Shown: positions 18,254 through 25,294 of the stretch, piece after piece
Numbering within the stretch: position 1 is the first letter of the stretch
Layout: every line of letters begins with the position of its first letter
Assembly (NCBI GenBank): GCA_900539425.1
Contig: UQBX01000004.1
Location: forward strand, 1 to 64,000
Origin: an uncultured Oscillospiraceae bacterium
Lineage (GTDB): Bacteria > Bacillota > Clostridia > Oscillospirales > Acutalibacteraceae
Direction of reading: 5' to 3'
DNA length: 64,000 bases
The notes under the pieces: model-generated
What the model was told of the DNA's origin: nothing
Databases searched by the model: none
The model's input: only the letters and a program-made list of their open reading frames with translations
Translations under genes and position numbers: made by a program

Positions 18254-19015
18254 TCAAAAATCTATATCACAATTGATATCATCACTAATTCTTATTGAAG
18301 TGAACGATAGGGATATGGTTTGCTCTGTATCGGTGATCGGATGAGTATATACATATTTGTTGTTGCTTATTTCATTCAAATCTCCAATCGGTGCGCCTGT
18401 GCTGATTTCTGATTTATCCACTTGCATATTAAATATCACTTTGCCGCTTGTTGAAAAATATATATCAACACATTTATCTGAATATTTGTCATATCCTGTG
18501 CGAACTGATACTTCATTTATTTCTATAAAATTGTTCAGCGGAAGCGAAATTTTATTGCTTGTTTCTGTTTTACTATCATTTATATTAATATCAGCGGAAT
18601 ATAAAGAATTAAGTTCAATCGTTACAGGGCATTCAAAGTGCAAATTGTAATCTGCAAGATTTACATTGTCAAAGTATAATTTATTGTTTGAAATAGGCAC
18701 ATCACCGCTGTTCATGATTTTTTTATTGTCGGTTTTATTAATCAGATAGCAGTCAAAATCACCTTTTTGCAGAGCATCCTCATCTACGTTGACCGTTCCT
18801 TTATCGCAGTCAAAAGAAAATTCAATGCTCAATAAATTCTCGTCTAATGATTTTTTAGTTAAATTCATTTTCAACCCGCTGTCTAAGGTTTCAACGTAAT
18901 CATATGCAGGTTTACTGATACTTTCTTGGGTAGTTGGCGCAGAACCGTTACAGCCGTTTAAACTAACAGCCAGTAAAATAATTAATGTTGTGCCGATTAT
19001 GCTTTTTTTCCGCAT
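18254..19015 (-). CDS. hypothetical secreted lipoprotein of an ECF sigma locus
   Basis: 253 aa with a lipoprotein signal: MRKKS, a hydrophobic stretch and lipobox LNGC (Cys22). AAGGGGGTG precedes the ATG. The mature part is rich in beta-strand pattern and Asn/Asp/Ser, with no family I recognise; some resemblance to DUF4179/DUF5643-type surface domains that accompany clostridial anti-sigma factors. It lies downstream of the ECF sigma and anti-sigma genes on the same strand, so it is probably in the regulated locus. AT content is above that of the neighbours. Confidence 0.65.
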   Translation of the reverse strand: MRKKSIIGTTLIILLAVSLNGCNGSAPTTQESISKPAYDYVETLDSGLKMNLTKKSLDENLLSIEFSFDCDKGTVNVDEDALQKGDFDCYLINKTDNKKIMNSGDVPISNNKLYFDNVNLADYNLHFECPVTIELNSLYSADININDSKTETSNKISLPLNNFIEINEVSVRTGYDKYSDKCVDIYFSTSGKVIFNMQVDKSEISTGAPIGDLNEISNNKYVYTHPITDTEQTISLSFTSIRISDDINCDIDF

Positions 19016-19082
19016 AAAAACACCCCCTTAGAATGTATCTTTATAAAAAGGATAATGATTTAAGTTGATTTTTTAATTTAAG

Positions 19083-19180
19083 ACGGCAAAAATCAGGTTA
19101 TTATCGATACCGTTACCGAAGGAACAAGAGATAAAACAATCGGTTGATCAAATGGCACTGCATATGTCAATCTTGCATAG
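19083..19180 (+). pseudogene. possible short coding relic
   Basis: In the 195 bp gap between two minus-strand genes a plus-strand frame reads DGKNQVIIDTVTEGTRDKTIG, stop, then SNGTAYVNLA, stop. Codon use looks coding and the second part continues in frame, as expected for the remnant of an extracellular-type protein. No start or ribosome site. Low confidence. Confidence 0.25.
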
Positions 19181-19210
19181 TATTATTCCTTTTTAATAAC
19201 TTGATTATCA

Positions 19211-20020
19211 TTACTTAATTGATTTTGCAAATTTCAATGCCATATCCATATCGCATTCAATGGATATGTTGTATTTTGTCAAACCATCTCTATATATGAT
19301 ACTGCAATTTCCTTCCTGCTCAAAAATCAAAATATCCATGCCGTTTATATGTATCATTTCGGCAGAGGTTACCTCCATAACAGTTTCTTCTCCGACCCAT
19401 TCATGTTCTTCGTTTAATTGTGAAATCGAAAGGCTGCCTGAGTGGCCAAAATATTCAAAGAGAACATATATTTCTTTTTGAACGCTTTCGTCGGTAGTTA
19501 TATTTTCAATGCTGATAATTGAACAGTTTTCTTTTATCATCTCTTCCGGAAAAGTAACCGGAGTGATACCGTAGTCAGCAAGTTGTTTTGCTACCTCGGT
19601 ATCGGTCAGTGTATAGCCGTCAGCTGTTGTATCCGCATTATTTAAATTTGGATCAACTTGAGCATTACCATCAATAACGTGAGCAATATATGATGGAATG
19701 TTAAAATCAAACACATAAGCTGATACCGATAATGTAGTGGCGGCAAAAATTATCAAAACAGCCGTTGCAATTAAAACTCGTGAAAACCTTATTTTTTTAT
19801 GTTTGTTTTCCCTGATAATTATTTGCGGGGGATTATTTTTCTTTGCCGCTAATATATCATAACAAAAGTCAATATAATCCATATTGATTTCATCAGGGGA
19901 TTTTTTCATTTCTATATCTATTAATGATTTAATATCTTGCTCTGATAAGTCAGCTAATTTCGAGTTGAGCTTATCAAATAAATCATCTTTTTTATGTGTT
20001 TTTTTACTCACTTTAACCAT
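19211..20020 (-). CDS. membrane anti-sigma factor-like protein with DUF4367 domain
   Basis: 269 aa. N-terminal ~75 residues are cytosolic and charged (DLFDKLNSKLADLSEQDIKSLIDIE), one membrane helix follows (~80-104, RVLIATAVLIIFAATTLSVSAYVF), then an extracytoplasmic domain with YTLTDTEVAKQLADYGITPVTFPEEM and a C-terminal ISIECDMDMALKFAKSI: the DUF4367 layout. It lies 47 bp after an ECF sigma gene, which suggests it binds and holds that sigma factor. The start is ATG 20020 or, with a better ribosome site (AGGATGG), GTG 20011. Confidence 0.75.
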   Translation of the reverse strand: MVKVSKKTHKKDDLFDKLNSKLADLSEQDIKSLIDIEMKKSPDEINMDYIDFCYDILAAKKNNPPQIIIRENKHKKIRFSRVLIATAVLIIFAATTLSVSAYVFDFNIPSYIAHVIDGNAQVDPNLNNADTTADGYTLTDTEVAKQLADYGITPVTFPEEMIKENCSIISIENITTDESVQKEIYVLFEYFGHSGSLSISQLNEEHEWVGEETVMEVTSAEMIHINGMDILIFEQEGNCSIIYRDGLTKYNISIECDMDMALKFAKSIK

Positions 20021-20067
20021 CCTATATTCTATGTGTCAAAAATCATAGAAAAACTAATACAAATTTT

Positions 20068-20640
20068 TTATTTATCAATATTTCTTGCCATTTTTATTAT
20101 TTTCTTTTTTAATTTTGCATGGCGGCGTTCAACGGTGCTTGCCTTAATTCCAAATTCTAAACCTATTTCTGTAAAAGTTTTCTTTTTTAAATAATGATTT
20201 ATATACAAATTCTTTTCTTCTTTGCTTAATGAAGAAATTATTTCAATATATCTTCGCTCAATTTCATAATCTGAAACCAAATTTTCTAAATAATCAGGAT
20301 TGTAGGAAACGGTGTTTTCTAAAGTTTTGTCTTTATCCTCATTAGTGAGAAATGAAAATTCATCTCGTTTTACCTTATCTTTAATCGCTTTGTTTTTATA
20401 ATTCATTGCAACTTTATATAGCCAAGCTTTATAGTTCTTAATCTCTATTCCACGGGATAAATTTTCATATAAAGCCGCATATGCTTCCTGAACACAGTCT
20501 TCTGCATATTCATACTCAAATTCAAAATGTTGTAAACAATAGCGAATTAGATCTTTTCGGTAAATTTCACATTCCTCTATTATTTTATCAATATTGTTTT
20601 TGCTATGAGTTGAAGTGAATTCTAACTTGTTGAAACTCAT
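20068..20640 (-). CDS. ECF-type RNA polymerase sigma factor
   Basis: 190 aa with sigma region 2 (YEYAEDCVQEAYAALYENL, then NYKAWLYKVAMNYKNKA, residues ~45-85) and region 4 (SLSKEEKNLYINHYLKKKTFTEIGLEFGIKASTVERRHAKLKKKI, ~135-185). AGAGGA lies 4 bp before the ATG. First gene of a sigma/anti-sigma/lipoprotein locus, so it probably drives its own operon after an envelope signal. The genes are richer in A+T than the flanking ppdK, which may point to acquisition. Confidence 0.85.
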   Translation of the reverse strand: MSFNKLEFTSTHSKNNIDKIIEECEIYRKDLIRYCLQHFEFEYEYAEDCVQEAYAALYENLSRGIEIKNYKAWLYKVAMNYKNKAIKDKVKRDEFSFLTNEDKDKTLENTVSYNPDYLENLVSDYEIERRYIEIISSLSKEEKNLYINHYLKKKTFTEIGLEFGIKASTVERRHAKLKKKIIKMARNIDK

Positions 20641-20753
20641 AAATCCTCTTTTTATAATGCTTTAATTTGTTTTGGTACAATTTTTATTTGCAGTTTGAAT
20701 TTATATTGATTTTACCATATTAATTAGCACGTTTCAATGTTGGCGGTATATAC

Positions 20754-20787
20754 AAAAATCCCCGGTTACATTTCTGTAATCGGGGAT
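20754..20787 (-). terminator. intrinsic terminator after ppdK
   Basis: Minus strand AATCCCCGATTAC / GTAACCGGGGATT stem followed by TTTTTG, about 135 bp after the ppdK stop. Confidence 0.75.
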
Positions 20788-20923
20788 TAGTTTTAGATAT
20801 ACAAGTTTATCGTGATATCTTTACTGCCAAGCACTCTTTTGTGCGTGGAGAAAGAATACAGATACTTATTAGCATCCTCAAGCGTTACTGTGAAGCTTGC
20901 GAAATGCTTATGCTTGTATTTAA

Positions 20924-23560
20924 TTATTTAGAGCTCTTGATAGCTGCCTGTGCTGCTGCAAGACGAGCGATCGGAACACGGAACGGTGAGCATGACACAT
21001 AATCAAGGCCGATTTCGTGGCAGAACTCAACTGAGCTCGGGTCGCCGCCGTGCTCACCGCAGATACCGCAGTGGAGGTCAGGACGGGTTGCCTTACCGGC
21101 TGCAACAGCCATCTTCATAAGGCTTCCAACGCCAACTGTATCAAGCTTAGCAAACGGATCAGATTCGAAGATCTTTGCATCATAGTAAGAATCAAGGAAC
21201 TTACCTGCGTCATCACGGCTGAAGCCGTATGTCATCTGAGTAAGATCGTTTGTACCGAAGCAGAAGAATTCAGCTTCCTTAGCGATATCGCCTGCTGTAA
21301 GAGCAGCACGCGGGATCTCGATCATTGTACCAACTTCATACTTCATTTCAACGCCTGCAGCTGCAATCTCTGCATCAGCAGTTTCAACAACGATGTCCTT
21401 AACATACTTGAGTTCCTTAGAATCGCATGAAAGCGGGATCATGATTTCGGGCTCAATCTTAACGCCTGTTTCCTTGGAAACGTTGATAGCGGCACGGATA
21501 ACAGCCTTAGTCTGCATCTTTGCGATTTCAGGATAGGTAACTGCAAGACGAAGTCCGCGGTGACCCATCATCGGGTTTGTCTCGTGAAGTGAATCGCAGA
21601 TCTCTTTGAGTTCCTTAACTGTGATGTTAAGTTCGCCGGCAAGCTCAGCAATTTCATCTTCTTTTGTGGGAACGAACTCATGAAGCGGAGGATCAAGGAA
21701 TCTGATTGTCATCGGAAGTCCGTTGAGTTCCTTATACATAGCTTCAAAGTCACCCTGCTGAAGGGGAAGGATTTCCTCAAGAGCAGCCTCGCGTGATTCA
21801 GCGTCTTTTGCAACGATCATCTTGCGGATAGACTTAATTCTGTCGCCCTCAAAGAACATGTGCTCTGTACGGCAAAGGCCGATGCCTTCTGCGCCGAATT
21901 TAAGAGCCTGAGCAGTATCTCTCGGGTTATCTGCGTTTGTTCTTACTTTAAGCTTACGGTAGCTGTCTGCCCATGCCATGAAACGGCCGAAGTCGCCGCT
22001 GATTGAAGCGCTTACTGTGGGGATAGCTTCGCCGTAGATATTACCTGTAGAACCGTCGATTGAAATATAATCGCCTTCGTTATATCTCTTGCCGCCGAGT
22101 TCAAAGTATTTCTCGTCTGCATGCATTGCGATTTCGCCGCAGCCGGATACACAGCAAGTACCCATACCACGAGCAACAACGGCAGCGTGAGATGTTGTAC
22201 CGCCGCGAACTGTAAGGATACCTTCAGCAGATACCATGCCTTCGATATCGTCAGGAGAGGTTTCAAGACGAACAAGAACAACTTTCTCGCCTTTTTCTGC
22301 CCACTCTTTAGCGTCCAAAGCAGTAAATACAACTTTACCGCAGGCAGCACCGGGAGAAGCGGCAATACCCTTTCCGATAGGAGTAGCAGCTTTAAGAGCA
22401 GCTGCGTCAAACTGGTCATGAAGAAGAGCGTCAAGCTGCTTCGGCTCAACACGGAGAACAGCTTCTTTCTCATCGATCATGCCTTCGTCAACAAGATCAA
22501 CTGCAACCTTGAGAGCGGCTGCGGCAGTTCTCTTGCCGTTACGGGTCTGAAGCATATAGAGCTTGCCGTTTTCAATGGTGAACTCCATATCCTGCATATC
22601 TTTGTAGTGATTTTCAAGGTTCATTGCGATGTCATGGAACTGAGCGTAAACCTCGGGCATCTCTTCCTGAAGCTTTGAGATCGGGGAAGGAGTACGAACA
22701 CCGGCAACAACGTCTTCACCCTGAGCGTTGATGAGGTACTCACCGTAAAGGCCTTTTTCACCTGTTGCGGGGTTACGTGTGAAGGCAACGCCTGTGCCTG
22801 ATTTCATGTTGAGGTTACCGAATACCATCGGCTGAACGTTAACAGCTGTGCCCCATGAATAAGGAATGTCGTTCATACGGCGGTATACGTTTGCACGCGG
22901 GTTGTCCCATGAACGGAATACGGCTTTAACAGCCTCCATCATCTGCTCCTTAGGATCTGTGGGGAAGTCAACGCCTTTTTCGCTCTTGTAGAACTCTTTG
23001 AAGAGTTTAACAAGCTCTTTCATATCGTCTGTATCAAGCTCAACGTCGTAAGTTACGCCCTTCTTAGCTTTGAGTTCATCAATGATAACCTCAAACTTTT
23101 TCTTTGAAAGCTCCATAACAACGTCTGAGAACATCTGGATGAAACGACGATAGGAGTCATAAACGAAACGTGCGAATGAAGGATCCGGATTGCCCTTGAT
23201 AAGGCCCTCTGCAACCTCATCGTTAAGACCAAGGTTGAGGATAGTGTCCATCATGCCGGGCATTGAAGCGCGCGCACCTGAACGAACGGAAACAAGAAGC
23301 GGGCATTCGGGATCGCCGAATTTCTTTTCATTGATCTTTTCAATCTTGGCAAGATATTCATAAATCTCAGCCTCGATTTCGGGAGCGATAACCTTGCCGT
23401 CCTCGTAATAACGGGTGCAGGCTTCGGTAGAGATTGTGAAGCCCTGGGGAACAGGCATGCCCAGTCTTGTCATCTGCGCAAGATTGGCGCCCTTGCCGCC
23501 AAGGAGTTCTCTCATGGTTTCATCGCCCTCAGAGAACAAATAAACATACTTGTGGCTCAT
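20924..23560 (-). CDS. ppdK: pyruvate, phosphate dikinase
   Basis: 878 aa from ATG at 23560 (GGGAGG about 9 bp upstream); the frame stays open farther up but that part is AT-rich and not coding-like. It interconverts ATP, phosphate and pyruvate with AMP, PPi and PEP, and in anaerobes often serves glycolysis with PPi. Seen: N-terminal nucleotide-binding domain (MRELLGGKGANLAQM, then SVRSGARASMPGMMDT), swivelling domain with catalytic His in GGTTSHAAVVARGMG near residue 455, and the PEP-binding C-terminal barrel (FFCFGTNDLTQMTYGFSRDDAGKF, HCGICGEHGGDP). Divergent from glmU. Confidence 0.97.
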   Translation of the reverse strand: MSHKYVYLFSEGDETMRELLGGKGANLAQMTRLGMPVPQGFTISTEACTRYYEDGKVIAPEIEAEIYEYLAKIEKINEKKFGDPECPLLVSVRSGARASMPGMMDTILNLGLNDEVAEGLIKGNPDPSFARFVYDSYRRFIQMFSDVVMELSKKKFEVIIDELKAKKGVTYDVELDTDDMKELVKLFKEFYKSEKGVDFPTDPKEQMMEAVKAVFRSWDNPRANVYRRMNDIPYSWGTAVNVQPMVFGNLNMKSGTGVAFTRNPATGEKGLYGEYLINAQGEDVVAGVRTPSPISKLQEEMPEVYAQFHDIAMNLENHYKDMQDMEFTIENGKLYMLQTRNGKRTAAAALKVAVDLVDEGMIDEKEAVLRVEPKQLDALLHDQFDAAALKAATPIGKGIAASPGAACGKVVFTALDAKEWAEKGEKVVLVRLETSPDDIEGMVSAEGILTVRGGTTSHAAVVARGMGTCCVSGCGEIAMHADEKYFELGGKRYNEGDYISIDGSTGNIYGEAIPTVSASISGDFGRFMAWADSYRKLKVRTNADNPRDTAQALKFGAEGIGLCRTEHMFFEGDRIKSIRKMIVAKDAESREAALEEILPLQQGDFEAMYKELNGLPMTIRFLDPPLHEFVPTKEDEIAELAGELNITVKELKEICDSLHETNPMMGHRGLRLAVTYPEIAKMQTKAVIRAAINVSKETGVKIEPEIMIPLSCDSKELKYVKDIVVETADAEIAAAGVEMKYEVGTMIEIPRAALTAGDIAKEAEFFCFGTNDLTQMTYGFSRDDAGKFLDSYYDAKIFESDPFAKLDTVGVGSLMKMAVAAGKATRPDLHCGICGEHGGDPSSVEFCHEIGLDYVSCSPFRVPIARLAAAQAAIKSSK

Positions 23561-23645
23561 AGTAATGAGTACCTCCCATATTTTTTTAATTAAATTACCG
23601 GCGGTGAATAAAGATATACAATTTTTGCCGGTATATTGTGCTAGT

Positions 23646-23674
23646 ATTATAGCATATAATAAATTAAAATACAA
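23646..23674 (-). promoter_or_regulatory. SigA-type promoter for ppdK
   Basis: Minus strand TTGTAT (23669-23674), 17 bp spacer, perfect TATAAT (23646-23651), about 85 bp before the start codon. Confidence 0.6.
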
Positions 23675-23724
23675 ATATTTTTTTATGCAGTTGTTATATT
23701 TTCCTAAATTAGTGAAAAATGATA

Positions 23725-23753
23725 TTGAAATAACCCCGCTTTTAGTGCATAAT
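23725..23753 (+). promoter_or_regulatory. SigA-type promoter for glmU
   Basis: TTGAAA (23725-23730), 17 bp spacer, CATAAT (23748-23753), 33 bp before the start codon. Confidence 0.6.
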
Positions 23754-23786
23754 GTAGTAGACACCAAAAAAAGAGAGGTTTTTTAT

Positions 23787-25166
23787 ATGAAATGCGCGAT
23801 TATTCTTGCCGGCGGCAAGGGCACCAGAATGAAATCCGATATGCCTAAGGTTATGTGTGAAGTGCTTTTTGAGCCGATGCTCTATTACGTTATAAAAGCC
23901 GTAAAAGAGGCGGGGTGCGAGGAAATCTGCGTTGTTACAGGTTATAAGCACGAGATAGTTGAGGCTTATCTGCCCGATGGAGTAGAGTCTGCTTATCAGA
24001 ATCCTCAGCTCGGAACGGGGCACGCAGTAATGTGCGCGCGCAGTTTTGTTGAAAAGCACAGGGACGATGATATACTGATACTCAACGGTGACGGCCCTCT
24101 TATGGACGCAGGCACTATTAACAGCGCTTATGACTATCATAAGGAAAACGCAAATGCGATTACGCTTATTTCAGCAATAGTAGAGGATACAAACGGAATA
24201 GGCCACGTAAAAAGAGACGAAAACGGCAGGCTTTTGTGCATAGTTGAGCACAAGGATGCAAACGAAGAAGAAAAGAAGATAAATGAGTCAAACGCAGGAA
24301 CTTACTGGTTTGCCGGTAATGATCTTCTTTACGCTCTTGATAATATTACAAACAACAACGCTCAGAATGAGTATTACCTTACAGACAGCCTTGCAATACT
24401 GCTTGGGCAGGGCAAAAACGCAGGCGCCTATGTGTGTGAAAACAACGAATCCGTGCTCGGCGCTAATGACAGAAAACAGCTCAACATACTCAATAACATT
24501 ATGCGCCGCAATATAAATGATGCGCATATGCTTAACGGCGTTGATATTCCGTGTACTGACGGAGTTATGATAGGCGCAGACGTAAAAATTGGCAAGGGTA
24601 CCACTATTCTTCCGGGAACTATTCTTCGCGGCAAGACCGAGATAGGTGAAAACTGCGTTATAGGGCCAAACAGCTATATCAAGGATTCAAAAATCGGAAA
24701 CGGCGTTGAACTGAACAATACCCAGGTAACGGACAGTGAAGTTAAGGACGGAGCCGACTGCGGCCCGTTTGTAAGAATAAGAGCAAACAGCGTTGTAGGG
24801 GAAAAAGTGCATATCGGCAACTTTGTTGAGATTAAGAATTCCGTTATGGGAGAGGGCACAAAGTGCGCTCACCTTACCTATGTAGGAGACAGCGATGTGG
24901 GAAGCAACGTAAACTTCGGATGCGGCACGGTTACTGTTAACTATGACGGCAAAAACAAGCATCGCTGCAAGATAGGCAACGGCGCGTTTATAGGCTGCAA
25001 TACAAATCTTGTGGCTCCTGTGGAGATAGGCGATTATGCGTTTACGGCGGCAGGCTCTACAATTACTGATAATGTGCCCGAAAAAGCGCTTTCTGTTGCC
25101 CGCGCAAGGCAGGTAAACAAAGAGGGCTGGGTAGATAAGAAAAAGCCATATAAAAACATGAAATAA
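23787..25166 (+). CDS. glmU: bifunctional UDP-GlcNAc pyrophosphorylase / glucosamine-1-phosphate acetyltransferase
   Basis: 459 aa from ATG at 23787 (AGAGAGG 9 bp upstream). It acetylates glucosamine-1-phosphate and joins it to UMP, giving UDP-GlcNAc for peptidoglycan. Seen: N-terminal uridylyltransferase with LAGGKGTRM (7-15) and LNGDGPL, and a C-terminal left-handed beta helix of hexapeptide repeats (IGENCVIGPNSYIKDSKIGNG; VGEKVHIGNFVEIKNS), with the acetyltransferase segment HLTYVGDSDVG and NYDGKNKHRCKIG. Monocistronic. Works in the same pathway as GlmS at 5054. Confidence 0.96.
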   Translation: MKCAIILAGGKGTRMKSDMPKVMCEVLFEPMLYYVIKAVKEAGCEEICVVTGYKHEIVEAYLPDGVESAYQNPQLGTGHAVMCARSFVEKHRDDDILILNGDGPLMDAGTINSAYDYHKENANAITLISAIVEDTNGIGHVKRDENGRLLCIVEHKDANEEEKKINESNAGTYWFAGNDLLYALDNITNNNAQNEYYLTDSLAILLGQGKNAGAYVCENNESVLGANDRKQLNILNNIMRRNINDAHMLNGVDIPCTDGVMIGADVKIGKGTTILPGTILRGKTEIGENCVIGPNSYIKDSKIGNGVELNNTQVTDSEVKDGADCGPFVRIRANSVVGEKVHIGNFVEIKNSVMGEGTKCAHLTYVGDSDVGSNVNFGCGTVTVNYDGKNKHRCKIGNGAFIGCNTNLVAPVEIGDYAFTAAGSTITDNVPEKALSVARARQVNKEGWVDKKKPYKNMK

Positions 25167-25186
25167 AATCAAATGTTTTAATAAAG

Positions 25187-25226
25187 AAACGGCGCAGACT
25201 GTTTATCAGTCCCGCCGTTTTTTCTT
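25187..25226 (+). terminator. intrinsic terminator after glmU
   Basis: AAACGGCG (25187-25194) pairs with CGCCGTTT (25213-25220), followed by a T-rich tract TTTTTTCTTT. Confidence 0.8.
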
Positions 25227-25239
25227 TGATATTGAAACA

Positions 25240-25274
25240 GCCCGGCATACCTGAGGCATGCCGGGCCGCTTTTT
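25240..25274 (+). terminator. second intrinsic terminator between convergent genes
   Basis: GCCCGGCAT (25240-25248) pairs with ATGCCGGGC (25258-25266), followed by CGCTTTTTTTG. It also lies at the 3' end of the convergent lysozyme gene. Confidence 0.8.
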
Positions 25275-25294
25275 TTGTTTGGGATTATTCTGCT

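Noticed and set aside
19016..19210. Intact small gene between lipoprotein and anti-sigma genes
   Set aside because: Two stops and no start; listed only as a possible relic.
23561..23767. N-terminal extension of PpdK
   Set aside because: AT-rich, lies over the promoter, and the ATG at 23560 has a GGGAGG site and the family N-terminus.
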